DNA of 64,000 nucleotides from the NCBI RefSeq assembly GCF_009832865.1, contig NZ_CP047130.1:496001-560000 (forward strand). The letters run 5' to 3'. The notes beneath the pieces were generated by a model. That model was not told the DNA's origin. It searched no databases and saw only the letters and a list, made by a program, of their open reading frames with translations. Source of the stretch: Colwellia sp. 20A7. Lineage in GTDB: Bacteria; Pseudomonadota; Gammaproteobacteria; Enterobacterales; Alteromonadaceae. Shown here piece after piece: positions 1 through 8,174 of this stretch. Position 1 is the stretch's first letter. Each line of letters opens with the position of its first letter. The translations under genes were made by a program, and so were the position numbers.

Positions 1-697
1 AGAAACACTCTTTTCGAACTAACGTACCGGCTGCCGTTTTTAAACCGCTAAAACTAAAATCTAACCCGGGTCTGTCTGTCATAGGACGAGGTAATTTGAA
101 TCTACCAGCAACACCTGATTCGGCCATTTTTGATAACGCAGGGCCGCCTGGGTAGTCTAGCCCTAACAATTTCGCTGTTTTATCAAAAGCTTCACCTGCA
201 GCATCATCAACAGATTCACCTAGTAATTTATATTGGCCAATGCCGTCAACACGTACCAGCATAGTGTGGCCGCCTGAAACGAGTAGCGCAACAAATGGAA
301 ATTCAGGGACATCATCTTCTAGCATAGGGGCTAATAAATGACCTTCCATATGATGGACAGGTACCGCTGGTAAGTCCCAACCATAAGCTAAACTTCTACC
401 AATTGAACAGCCAACTAATAATGCGCCAACAAGCCCAGGGCCTGCAGTGTAAGCTACGCCGTCTAGATCTTGAGGTGTTAAGTTAGCTTCTTTTAATACG
501 GCTTTAATTAAAGGTATTGTTTTGCGAACATGATCACGAGAAGCCAGTTCAGGCACAACACCACCGTAATCAGCATGCACAGCAATTTGACTATAAAGCT
601 GATGGGCTAATATACCTTCAGGACGATCGCCTTGCCCGTCATCGTAAATAGCAATACCTGTTTCGTCGCAAGAAGTTTCAATACCTAAAATTCGCAT
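1..697 (-). CDS. tsaD: tRNA N6-threonylcarbamoyladenosine synthase TsaD (partial, C-terminus cut by window edge)
   Basis: TsaD (Gcp/YgjD) transfers the threonylcarbamoyl group from TC-AMP to A37 of ANN-decoding tRNAs, with TsaB and TsaE, in the cytoplasm. The visible ~232 residues begin [14 protein letters not shown], the family's ASKHA-fold start, and carry the metal-binding HMEGH motif near residues 116-120 and a following VSGGHT segment. About a third of the usual ~340 residues is missing only because the window ends. It is divergent from rpsU, a very common arrangement in gammaproteobacteria, with ~246 bases between the starts. Identification is secure. Confidence 0.97.
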   Translation of the reverse strand, partial: MRILGIETSCDETGIAIYDDGQGDRPEGILAHQLYSQIAVHADYGGVVPELASRDHVRKTIPLIKAVLKEANLTPQDLDGVAYTAGPGLVGALLVGCSIGRSLAYGWDLPAVPVHHMEGHLLAPMLEDDVPEFPFVALLVSGGHTMLVRVDGIGQYKLLGESVDDAAGEAFDKTAKLLGLDYPGGPALSKMAESGVAGRFKLPRPMTDRPGLDFSFSGLKTAAGTLVRKECF

Positions 698-786
698 AAA
701 ATTATTTTTGATTCACTTAAAAGAGGGGATTTTACCTGTACTAGTGACATTTCGCCAGTATATTTAATGCTGACGTGATATTAACC

Positions 787-816
787 TTTACATCACTAAT
801 CACTTAGCAGTAGAAT
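787..816 (+). promoter_or_regulatory. Candidate sigma-70 promoter of rpsU-yqeY
   Basis: TTTACA (787-792) and TAGAAT (811-816) each match the sigma-70 consensus at 5 of 6 positions with an 18-base spacer. Transcription would begin near 823, giving a ~120-base leader before rpsU; the leader includes a 7-bp inverted repeat (GTTTATT 858-864, AATAAAC 879-885). Predicted from sequence only. Confidence 0.5.
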
Positions 817-943
817 ATGGCACCCATTTTTGATAGAGCGGGTGTAAACAAGATCGAGTTTATTTTTTAAGTATAAAGAATAAACTGAAGAATCGAAGTT
901 AAACACCGATTTATATAGATATAATACTAAGGTAAAAAAGTAC

Positions 944-1159
944 ATGCCAGTAATTAAAGTAAGAGAAAACGAACCATTTGACGTAGCATTACGTCGTTTT
1001 AAACGTTCATGTGAAAAAGCAGGAATCCTTTCTGAAGTTCGTCGTCGCGAATCTTATGAAAAGCCGACTTGGGAACGTAAACGTAAAAAAGCAGCTGCTG
1101 TTAAACGCGCAGCGAAAAAAGTTTCTCGTGAGAACGCACGCCACGTTCGCATGTACTAA
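944..1159 (+). CDS. rpsU: 30S ribosomal protein S21
   Basis: bS21, a small basic protein of the 30S platform near the anti-Shine-Dalgarno region, important for initiation. The 71 residues equal the usual length. The start [21 protein letters not shown] and the very basic C-terminal half, ending [12 protein letters not shown], are diagnostic. A good AAGG-type ribosome-binding site precedes the ATG. It is followed 45 bases later by yqeY, as in many Alteromonadales and Vibrio, but the next genes of the classical operon (dnaG, rpoD) are not here. Confidence 0.98.
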   Translation: MPVIKVRENEPFDVALRRFKRSCEKAGILSEVRRRESYEKPTWERKRKKAAAVKRAAKKVSRENARHVRMY

Positions 1160-1204
1160 ACATTCTTTTTTAGAATGTCCTTAGTAGCCTTTGGAGAATG
1201 TTAG

Positions 1205-1648
1205 ATGTCACTTCTAATTCAACTTCAAGATGAAATGAAAAATGCCATGCGTGCCAAAGACAAATTACGTCTTGGCGTTATTCGTATGGCACTATCTGCA
1301 ATTAAACTTGCTGAAATTGATCATAATACCGAAGCAACTGATGAGAACGTTATTGCGGTTTTAACCAAAATGGTTAAGCAGCGTAAAGAATCTATCAAGA
1401 TGTTTACTGACGGTGGTCGTGATGAATTAGCAGCCAAAGAAGCCGAAGAAGTGAGTGCATTAGAGTTCTTTCTTCCTCAGCCTTTAACTAATGCAGAAAT
1501 TAACGATTTAATTAATCAAGCTATTACAAATACTGGTGCCGCCTCAATGGCTGACATGGGTAAGGTAATGGCAACATTAAAGCCTTTGATGCAAGGTAGA
1601 GCCGATATGGGCGCTGTAAGTGGGCAAATAAAAGCCGCTTTAAACTAG
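1205..1648 (+). CDS. GatB/YqeY domain protein
   Basis: A 147-residue stand-alone YqeY protein, homologous to the C-terminal tail domain of GatB, the tRNA-dependent amidotransferase subunit. The helical N-terminus (KNAMRAKDKLRLGVIRM) and the C-terminal GKVMATLKPLMQGRADMGAVS helix pair are typical. The family is presumed to bind tRNA, but its role outside the amidotransferase is not established. GGAGAATGTTAG precedes the ATG as ribosome-binding site. It is the second gene of the rpsU transcript and is closed by a strong terminator. Confidence 0.9.
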   Translation: MSLLIQLQDEMKNAMRAKDKLRLGVIRMALSAIKLAEIDHNTEATDENVIAVLTKMVKQRKESIKMFTDGGRDELAAKEAEEVSALEFFLPQPLTNAEINDLINQAITNTGAASMADMGKVMATLKPLMQGRADMGAVSGQIKAALN

Positions 1649-1692
1649 CGTACTATGCGGAAATAAAAGCGTAGCAAGGGTAAATAGTTTAT

Positions 1693-1730
1693 AAAAAGCC
1701 GTAATAACTTTAGTTATTACGGCTTTTTTA
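1693..1730. terminator. Bidirectional rho-independent terminator between yqeY and the PLP enzyme gene
   Basis: A ~17-bp near-perfect stem (AAAAAGCCGTAATAACT paired with AGTTATTACGGCTTTTT) with a 2-base nominal loop and T runs on both strands. It lies between convergent genes and can stop transcription from either side. Confidence 0.9.
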
Positions 1731-1738
1731 TTGAGTTT

Positions 1739-2686
1739 TTATTTTTTAAATGTTGACCAATATTCAGCTTTTAAAATTCCACGCTCAATCATTCCGCCAA
1801 TGCCTTGCATACCGCCAGTATGTAATAAAATAATACGCTCGCCTTTAGCAAAATATCCTTGCTCAAGTAAATCAAGAAAAGCTAGTACCATCTTTCCTGA
1901 ATAAACCGGTTCAAAGTCAACACCAGTTATGCGATTAAATTCAAGTATACGGTTGGCGTCTAAAGGTGTAAATTTTGCATAGCCACCACGGTGAAAATTA
2001 GTGAGTAATTGCCAGTTGTTATGTTTTTTTACTGGCTCAGGGAGTAATTGTTGTATTGTGTTTTTCAGATACTCAGCTTCTTTTAATACAGCAACTCCTA
2101 GCAATTTATGTAAGTTAGCATTTGAGTTGAGGTCCCCCGTGATAAGACCCGCTAAAGTGCCACCACTACCTACTGGCGTGATTAATGTGTCGTACTCAGT
2201 TTGTTTATTTAATTCTGTGATTATTTCTGCAACACCTTTAATTGCTAGTGTGTTACTGCCACCCTCGGGTACTATAAAGTAATTAGGGTACTGTCGTTGT
2301 AATTCGGTTAAATAATCAGTGTCGTGCCTGCGACGGTAAGTTTTTCGATCAACAAAGTGTAGCTTCATTCCCCAATGCTTAGCCCATGTTAATGTGCAAT
2401 TACTGGCATAATGTTGTTCACCACGAATTAAGCCTATACAAGGGATGTTTCTTTGAAAACAAGCAAATGCTAACGCATGTATGTGGTTTGAATAACTGCC
2501 TCCAAAACTAAGTACTCCATTAATATTATTACTTTGCAATACATGTTCTAGGTTGTACTTAAGTTTTCGCCACTTATTACCTGAAATAGTTGGATGAATG
2601 TTATCATCACGTTTTACTTGAATTAATACTTCATGTTTTGTAAATAGTGGATGATGTAAGGGTTGCAGCTTGGATAAAGTGGTCAT
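1739..2686 (-). CDS. PLP-dependent D-cysteine desulfhydrase / ACC deaminase family protein
   Basis: A 315-residue fold-type II PLP enzyme. SGNKWRKLKYN near residues 35-45 holds the predicted Schiff-base lysine (K38); SFGGSYSNH and GSGGTLAGL are the substrate and phosphate loops, and HTGGMQG lies near the C-terminus. Family members deaminate 1-aminocyclopropane-1-carboxylate or release H2S and pyruvate from D-cysteine; bacterial members in this genomic class are more often D-cysteine desulfhydrases, but the sequence alone does not fix the substrate. It stands alone, converging on yqeY, in the place where relatives often carry dnaG. Confidence 0.85.
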   Translation of the reverse strand: MTTLSKLQPLHHPLFTKHEVLIQVKRDDNIHPTISGNKWRKLKYNLEHVLQSNNINGVLSFGGSYSNHIHALAFACFQRNIPCIGLIRGEQHYASNCTLTWAKHWGMKLHFVDRKTYRRRHDTDYLTELQRQYPNYFIVPEGGSNTLAIKGVAEIITELNKQTEYDTLITPVGSGGTLAGLITGDLNSNANLHKLLGVAVLKEAEYLKNTIQQLLPEPVKKHNNWQLLTNFHRGGYAKFTPLDANRILEFNRITGVDFEPVYSGKMVLAFLDLLEQGYFAKGERIILLHTGGMQGIGGMIERGILKAEYWSTFKK

Positions 2687-2993
2687 GGTAGATAAGTAAT
2701 ATTGTTGTAACTATTAATGGTTTGTGTAAAATACAATCAAATGATGAGAATATAGTGTATGAGTGCTAAGCTATATAGGAAGTATACATTGAATGTTAAA
2801 ACGAGAGTTAGATAATATTTTATGTCATGTTTTTTAACAGTCAAGACAAAAATAAATGCTATTATTTTCTTTGTTACTGATATTTAATGAGTTTTATTTG
2901 TTGGCATTGTATTTGCTTTATCTATTGTAATGAAATCTATACCGTTTTATAGAATCCAATTGTTGACCCTCGTCAGGGTTTAAGGAAAGTAGT
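2687..2993. other. 307-base intergenic region upstream of the PEP-CTERM gene
   Basis: AT-rich and non-coding on both strands. It must contain the promoter of the minus-strand PLP enzyme (left part) and the sigma-54-type promoter of the plus-strand PEP-CTERM gene (2902-2917). The leader of that gene has a small hairpin, ACCCT (2966-2970) with AGGGT (2975-2979), just before the AAGGAAAG ribosome-binding site. Confidence 0.6.
2902..2917 (+). promoter_or_regulatory. Candidate sigma-54 (RpoN) promoter of the PEP-CTERM gene
   Basis: TGGCATTGTATTTGCT matches the -24/-12 consensus (TGGCA, five to six variable bases, TTGCW). The GG at 2903-2904 and GC at 2915-2916 are separated by exactly the required 12 bases. 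Transcription would begin near 2928, about 65 bases before the ATG. RpoN itself is encoded at 33.8-35.3 kb. PEP-CTERM genes are reported to be RpoN-dependent through the PrsK/PrsR two-component system in exosortase-bearing bacteria, which fits. No convincing upstream activator site was identified. Confidence 0.7.
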
Positions 2994-3608
2994 ATGAGTT
3001 CTAAAATTATAAATGTTGTTTTGGTTTGTTTGTTTACTCTTTGTATTGCAGGAAAAGCGAATGCAGGGTTAATTGTTGGTGATTTATATGCTGATGACGC
3101 TGGAGTTCAATGGGAGTATGTAGGCTCTTACGACTTAATTCCTTCAGAAATTGAATTTACACTACCTACAGATGTCGAAATCTTAAACGGTGCTAATACT
3201 GAAATATCTAACTTTAATGGTATTGAAGCTGCAATATATAACTTTGGTACTCTTATGGGTGATCAAGAGTACGCTATAAGCACTATTGATATTAATATCT
3301 TTGTCATGCTTGGTTTAGATATTTCCGAATATACCGTGAACCATGAGGCTTGGTATGATATTTATGGAGGAGCAGTCAATGGGGTTAACGTTGGAGTAGT
3401 ATCAAAAGATGAGTCTTATGTTGAGCCTAATGATTTCTATAATGTTGATGGTGCATTCTCAGCTTATATTGGTGATCGCGCAGTTGTTGGGGCTAATATA
3501 AATTATGTTTTTAAATCTGTTACTACATCAGTTCCTGAGCCTTCAACACTTGCTATTTTTACACTGGCTTTAATTGGATTAACCGCTCGTCGTTTTAAAA
3601 ATAAATAG
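2994..3608 (+). CDS. PEP-CTERM sorting-domain surface protein
   Basis: A 204-residue exported protein of unknown specific function. A signal peptide (~1-24, ending KANA) is followed by ~150 residues rich in Asp, Tyr and Gly without a recognised domain, and a classical PEP-CTERM tail from about residue 180: VPEPS, then a hydrophobic helix, then the basic end ARRFKNK. Such tails are processed by exosortase (EpsH/XrtA), and family members often accompany exopolysaccharide and floc formation. No exosortase gene lies in the window, so it must be elsewhere if the protein is processed. It has its own sigma-54-type promoter and a terminator, so it is separate from the Lap operon despite being adjacent. 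Confidence 0.85.
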   Translation: MSSKIINVVLVCLFTLCIAGKANAGLIVGDLYADDAGVQWEYVGSYDLIPSEIEFTLPTDVEILNGANTEISNFNGIEAAIYNFGTLMGDQEYAISTIDINIFVMLGLDISEYTVNHEAWYDIYGGAVNGVNVGVVSKDESYVEPNDFYNVDGAFSAYIGDRAVVGANINYVFKSVTTSVPEPSTLAIFTLALIGLTARRFKNK

Positions 3609-3627
3609 TACTTTACGTACTTAATTG

Positions 3628-3656
3628 TAGCGGTGTCGCTCGACATCGCTATTTAT
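3628..3656 (+). terminator. Terminator hairpin after the PEP-CTERM gene
   Basis: TAGCGGTGTC pairs with GACATCGCTA (one G-U) around a GCTC loop at 3628-3651, followed by TTTATCATT. The U tract is imperfect, but the stem is GC-richer than its surroundings and sits 20 bases after the stop codon. Confidence 0.65.
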
Positions 3657-3933
3657 CATTATTAATCTAGTAAAATCGTCTTATTTAGCCCTCATCTAAA
3701 CACTTAATATTAAAACTAATCATTAAGATCAAACTTATAGCAAATAATCTTTATTATTCTGATGGACTCCATTGACTTTATGGCTAAACTAGTCGATAAA
3801 AGGTAGTTAACACAAATTTTATTTAAATAATATTAGTTCAGTTTAATTTATAGTATTTTATTATTAGCCATTCATTGAGTATTGTTAAATACTTTTCAAG
3901 GTATGGTAAGCCAAATTATTAGGAAGGTTGTCT
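3657..3933 (+). promoter_or_regulatory. Leader and candidate promoter of the lapA-like adhesin gene
   Basis: A non-coding AT-rich stretch. The best sigma-70 candidate is TTGACT (3772-3777), 17 bases, GATAAA (3795-3800), which would give a ~125-base leader. Within it AGTATT/AATACT near 3885-3900 can form a small hairpin ahead of the AGGAAGG ribosome-binding site (3921-3927). No sigma-54 element like that of the neighbouring PEP-CTERM gene was seen. Confidence 0.4.
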
Positions 3934-6900
3934 ATGGAAAATTATACTAACCCAGCAAATGCAAAAGTAACCAATGTTATAGGTGAAGTGCATACTGATT
4001 TGGCTGAAAATACTATATTACAAGTTGGTGATATTATTCAATCAGGCTCGACTGTTAACTTAACAGATGGCAGTGAACTTATATTAACTTTTGCTAATGG
4101 TAGCCAGCATAGAGTGTCTAACTCTGAAGGAGAGTTAATAGACGAAGTGATTGTAGATATAGCTGCTACTGAAAGCGTTACTGAAGTTGTTGACAGTACT
4201 GATATAGATAATCTTCAAAATGAAATAGATTCAATTCAGGAGCTAATTGCTTCTGGAGATGATGCTGATCTTCCTGAAACAGCTGCTGGTATAGTAGGAA
4301 ATGAAGGAACAGGTTTCGTTACTGTGAGTAGAACGGGTGATGAAACTTTAGCACAAGCGGGATACGATACTGTAGAACAAGCTACAGCAATTCCTTTACC
4401 TGTCAATTTTGAAGCAGATACTACTAATGAACAAGTTCCTGTTGTAGATCCTGAACCACCAGTAGCTGAGCCAGAACCTGAACCAGAACCAGAACCTGAG
4501 CCAGAGCCAGAGCCAGAACCTGAGCCAGAACCAGAACCTGAGCCAGAGCCAGAACCAGAACCTGAGCCAGAACCTGAGCCAGAGCCAGAACCTGAGCCAG
4601 AACCAGAACCTGAGCCTGAGCCAGAGCCAGAACCTGAGCCAGAACCAGAACCTGAGCCAGAACCAGAACCTGAGCCAGAGCCAGAACCAGAACCTGAGCC
4701 AGAACCAGAACCTGAGCCAGAACCAGAACCTGAGCCAGAGCCAGAGCCAGAACCACCGGTATCGGATCTGGTTGATGGTGATGAAAGTGTCACCACGTTA
4801 GAAGATACACCGGTGTCTGGTAACTTACTGCTCAACGCTGCCAGTACTGATGGTCCGTTAAGTGTGGTTGATTTTACTATCAATGGCACCGTCTACACGG
4901 TAGGCGATACAGCAACGTTCACCGAAGGCACCCTAACCGTTAGCGGTGATGGCGCGTATACCTTTAGGCCAAGTGATGATTATCATGGCGCAGTGCCAGC
5001 GGTTACCTACACGGTCAAAGATGGCTTGGATGATATTGATACCTCGACGTTGACCATTGAGGTCACGCCGGTAACAGATCTGGTTGATGGTGATGAAAGT
5101 GTCACCACGTTAGAAGATACACCGGTGTCTGGTAACTTACTGCTCAACGCTGGCAGCACTGATGGTCCGTTAAGTGTGGTTGATTTTACTATCAATGGCA
5201 CCGTCTACACGGTAGGCGATACAGCAACGTTCACCGAAGGCACCCTAACCGTTAGCGGTGATGGCGCGTATACCTTTACGCCAAGTGATGATTATCATGG
5301 CGCAGTGCCAGCGGTTACCTACACGGTCAAAGATGGCGTGGATGATATTGATACCTCGACGTTGACCATTGAGGTCACGCCGGTAACAGATCTGGTTGAT
5401 GGTGATGAAAGTGTCACCACGTTAGAAGATACACCGGTGTCTGGTAACTTACTGCTCAACGCTGCCAGCACTGATGGTCCGTTAAGTGTGGTTGATTTTA
5501 CTATCAATGGCACCGTCTACACGGTAGGCGATACAGCAACGTTCACCGAAGGCACCCTAACCGTTAGCGGTGATGGCGCGTATACCTTTACGCCAAGTGA
5601 TGATTATCATGGAGCAGTGCCAGCGGTTACCTACACGGTCAAAGATGGCGTGGATGATATTGATACCTCGACGTTGACCATTGAGGTCACGCCGGTAACA
5701 GATCTGGTTGATGGTGATGAAAGTGTCACCACGTTAGAAGATACACCGGTGTCTGGTAACTTACTGCTCAACGCTGCCAGCACTGATGGTCCGTTAAGTG
5801 TGGTTGATTTTACTATCAATGGCACCGTCTACACGGTAGGCGATACAGCAACGTTCACGGAAGGCACCCTAACCGTTAGCGGTGATGGCGCGTATACCTT
5901 TACGCCAAGTGATGATTATCATGGGGCAGTGCCAGCGGTTACCTACACGGTCAAAGATGGCTTGGATGATATTGATACCTCGACGTTGACCATTGAGGTC
6001 ACGCCGGTAACAGATCTGGTTGATGGTGATGAAAGTGTCACCACGTTAGAAGATACACCGGTGTCTGGTAACTTACTGCTCAACGCTGCCAGCACTGATG
6101 GTCCGTTAAGTGTGGTTGATTTTACTATCAATGGCACCGTCTACACGGTAGGCGATACAGCAACGTTCACGGAAGGCACCCTAACCGTTAGCGGTGATGG
6201 CGCGTATACCTTTACGCCAAGTGATGATTATCATGGCGCAGTGCCAGCGGTTACCTACACCGTCAAAGATGGCTTGGATGATATTGATATCTCGACGCTG
6301 ACCATTGCCGTGACGCCAGTCTCTGATCTGGTTGATGGTGATGAAAGCGTCACGACGTTAGAAGATACACCCGTGTCAGGTAACGTACTGGCCAATGGTG
6401 CCAGCACCGATGGTCCGTTAAGTGTGGTTGATTTTACCATCAATGGCACAGTTTACACGGTGGGTGATACCGCGAATTTAACCGAAGGCACGCTCACCAT
6501 TGGCGCAGATGGCGCGTATACCTTCACGCCAAGTGATGATTATCATGGGGCAGTGCCGGTTGTCACGTACACCGTCAAAGATGGCTTGGATGATATTGAT
6601 ACCTCGACGTTGACCATTGCCGTGACGCCAGTTTCTGATCTGGTTGATGGTGATGAAAGCGTCACGACGTTAGAAGATACGCCCGTGTCAGGTAACGTAC
6701 TGGCCAATGGTGCCAGCACCGATGGTCCATTAAGTGTGGTTGATTTTACCATCAATGGCACAGTTTACACGGTGGGTGATACCGCCAACTTAACCGAAGG
6801 CACGCTTACCATTGGCGCAGATGGCGCGTATACCTTCACGCCAAGTGATGATTATCATGGGGCAGTGCCGGTTGTCACGTACACCGTCAAAGATGGCTTG

Positions 6901-8100
6901 GATGATATTGATACCTCGACGCTGACCATTGCCGTTATTCCTGCAGAGAATATTCCGCCAGTTGCTACGGATGATGGTTTTATTATAGATCAAGGGGGAA
7001 GTGTCACTGGTAATGTCATATCACATGATGATGGTGATGGAGAAAGTGATCATGACGGTGGTGATGGTTCGATACTTGTTTTAACGCAAGTTAACGGTGA
7101 TGATTTAGTGTTTGGTGCTGATGGTACTGCCAGTGTTATGGTTGATGGTGGAACATTAACTATAAATTCAGCGGGTGATTTTACTTATCATAATAGTGAA
7201 GGGTATGTTCTAGGTGCTGATTATCCAAGTTTTGATTACACGTTAAGTGATGGAACTGATACAGATACTGCTACCGTCACAATTGATATTATTGATTCTG
7301 CTCCAGTTGCTGTGAATGATTATAATTATCTAAGTTTTACTGATTTAAGTGATTTTGGTAGAAGTGATATTACAGGTAGTTCAAGTATTGGTGGTAATGT
7401 TATAACCGGTAGAACTTCAGACGATCATATGGATACTTCTGATGATGGATTGGCCACGATCGTTAAGTTTAATTATAATGGTTCAGATTATACCTTTAAT
7501 GATGATGTAACCTCTCATACTATTGTAACTACTTTTGGTACTTTCATAATGGATAACACAGGAGAGTATTCTTTTGAGTTACCAATAGGCACAGAAGTTT
7601 CTGAAATACCTGATAACATTAATATTGTTTATACAATAGAGGATAGCGATACAAATAATCCTGAAACAGATGATGCAACACTAGAAATAAACTTTATATA
7701 TACAAATGAGGTGACTAGCTCATCTCGGACTTCTTCAGAAGAGAATCTGATAGAGATACCTGATGTTATTGACGTCCAAGGTAAAGAAGCGACGGTTCAA
7801 TCAACTAATTATGATATGAGTGAACTTCTTAGTGGAGTAAATAATGAAAGTATCGAAAATTATATGCAGTTTGACGGTTTAGTTGAAAATAGCGACTTAG
7901 CTAAAACAGAAGAAAATGATGGGCAGTCTAATAAAGATGAACTGACATTAGAAACAGAAATTCAAGATGTAGCTAAAGAGGCTGAAGCTGAAACATTAGT
8001 GACAAACGGCTTCTTACAAGAAGGGGCTATATTGATAAGTGATGCATCTCCAGAAAATGTACCACAACAAATTGAACTTGACTCTAACGAGAATATATAA
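3934..8100 (+). CDS. LapA-like (BpfA-like) biofilm adhesin with retention module, Glu-Pro rod and seven tandem VCBS/cadherin-like domains
   Basis: A 1388-residue type I-secreted adhesin. The frame extends to a TTG at 3928, but AGGAAGG is correctly spaced only for the ATG at 3934. Residues ~1-115 form the N-terminal retention module that plugs the outer-membrane pore. ETAAG at 115-119 is the LapG cleavage motif (expected between A117 and A118), followed by the conserved GNEGTGFVTVSRTGDETLA segment. Residues 179-274 are 48 uninterrupted Glu-Pro pairs. Residues 278-1005 are seven 104-residue repeats (LVDGDESVTTLEDTPVSGN... TYTVKDG). Two diverged cadherin/VCBS-like domains follow (~1006-1245), then an acidic tail. 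No RTX nonapeptides or vWA domain are visible, and the protein is short for a LapA family member; YDMSELLSG near 1292 faintly resembles the T1SS VCA0849-type C-terminal target. Its transporter and release genes follow directly. Confidence 0.9.
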   Translation: MENYTNPANAKVTNVIGEVHTDLAENTILQVGDIIQSGSTVNLTDGSELILTFANGSQHRVSNSEGELIDEVIVDIAATESVTEVVDSTDIDNLQNEIDSIQELIASGDDADLPETAAGIVGNEGTGFVTVSRTGDETLAQAGYDTVEQATAIPLPVNFEADTTNEQVPVVDPEPPVAEPEPEPEPEPEPEPEPEPEPEPEPEPEPEPEPEPEPEPEPEPEPEPEPEPEPEPEPEPEPEPEPEPEPEPEPEPEPEPEPEPEPEPEPEPEPEPEPPVSDLVDGDESVTTLEDTPVSGNLLLNAASTDGPLSVVDFTINGTVYTVGDTATFTEGTLTVSGDGAYTFRPSDDYHGAVPAVTYTVKDGLDDIDTSTLTIEVTPVTDLVDGDESVTTLEDTPVSGNLLLNAGSTDGPLSVVDFTINGTVYTVGDTATFTEGTLTVSGDGAYTFTPSDDYHGAVPAVTYTVKDGVDDIDTSTLTIEVTPVTDLVDGDESVTTLEDTPVSGNLLLNAASTDGPLSVVDFTINGTVYTVGDTATFTEGTLTVSGDGAYTFTPSDDYHGAVPAVTYTVKDGVDDIDTSTLTIEVTPVTDLVDGDESVTTLEDTPVSGNLLLNAASTDGPLSVVDFTINGTVYTVGDTATFTEGTLTVSGDGAYTFTPSDDYHGAVPAVTYTVKDGLDDIDTSTLTIEVTPVTDLVDGDESVTTLEDTPVSGNLLLNAASTDGPLSVVDFTINGTVYTVGDTATFTEGTLTVSGDGAYTFTPSDDYHGAVPAVTYTVKDGLDDIDISTLTIAVTPVSDLVDGDESVTTLEDTPVSGNVLANGASTDGPLSVVDFTINGTVYTVGDTANLTEGTLTIGADGAYTFTPSDDYHGAVPVVTYTVKDGLDDIDTSTLTIAVTPVSDLVDGDESVTTLEDTPVSGNVLANGASTDGPLSVVDFTINGTVYTVGDTANLTEGTLTIGADGAYTFTPSDDYHGAVPVVTYTVKDGLDDIDTSTLTIAVIPAENIPPVATDDGFIIDQGGSVTGNVISHDDGDGESDHDGGDGSILVLTQVNGDDLVFGADGTASVMVDGGTLTINSAGDFTYHNSEGYVLGADYPSFDYTLSDGTDTDTATVTIDIIDSAPVAVNDYNYLSFTDLSDFGRSDITGSSSIGGNVITGRTSDDHMDTSDDGLATIVKFNYNGSDYTFNDDVTSHTIVTTFGTFIMDNTGEYSFELPIGTEVSEIPDNINIVYTIEDSDTNNPETDDATLEINFIYTNEVTSSSRTSSEENLIEIPDVIDVQGKEATVQSTNYDMSELLSGVNNESIENYMQFDGLVENSDLAKTEENDGQSNKDELTLETEIQDVAKEAEAETLVTNGFLQEGAILISDASPENVPQQIELDSNENI
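4468..4755 (+). repeat. Glu-Pro hexanucleotide repeat tract (48 EP pairs)
   Basis: 288 bases of GAR-CCN hexamers inside the adhesin gene, mixing GAG/GAA and CCA/CCT so that 12- and 18-base higher-order units recur. Gain or loss of hexamers keeps the frame, so the rod length can vary by slippage or recombination without destroying the protein. The opposite strand is also open over this stretch, encoding Ser-Gly runs as an artefact of the repeat. Confidence 0.95.
4765..6948 (+). repeat. Seven tandem 312-bp repeats encoding 104-residue adhesin domains
   Basis: Units begin at 4765, 5077, 5389, 5701, 6013, 6325 and 6637, an exact 312-base period. Units 1-5 are nearly identical at DNA level (NLLLNA, TFTEGTLTVSG); units 6-7 form a second subtype (NVLANGA, NLTEGTLTIGA). 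Single differences mark units: TFRPSDD only in unit 1, AGSTDG only in unit 2, GVDD in units 2-3. Such near-identity, including third positions, implies recent duplication or gene conversion. Confidence 0.97.
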
Positions 8101-8132
8101 TCATCTGATAATATAAGTAAATGATATAAAAA

Positions 8133-8174
8133 AGATCTAATGGTGTAGTATGTCTGAATAACATCATTAGGTCT
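8133..8174 (+). terminator. Hairpin between adhesin and secretion genes (possible attenuator or mRNA-processing structure)
   Basis: AGATCTAATGGTGT (8133-8146) pairs over 14 positions, two of them G-U, with ACATCATTAGGTCT (8161-8174) around a 14-base loop. No proper U tract follows, so it is more likely a partial terminator or 3'-end stabiliser separating high adhesin mRNA from lower transporter mRNA than a full stop. Inferred from base pairing only. Confidence 0.45.

Noticed and set aside
4236..4889. 217-codon minus-strand frame with a long Ser-Gly run, and a 110-codon Val/Leu/Ala frame at 4424-4756
   Set aside because: They are mirror images of the Glu-Pro repeat in the adhesin gene; repeat codons remove stops in all frames. 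No ribosome-binding site or domain.
5007..6761. Series of ~64-codon minus-strand frames every 312 bases
   Set aside because: Same antisense segment of each adhesin repeat unit; the period is that of the repeats.
4765..6948. Direct repeats considered as a CRISPR array
   Set aside because: The 312-base units are contiguous, coding and without spacers.
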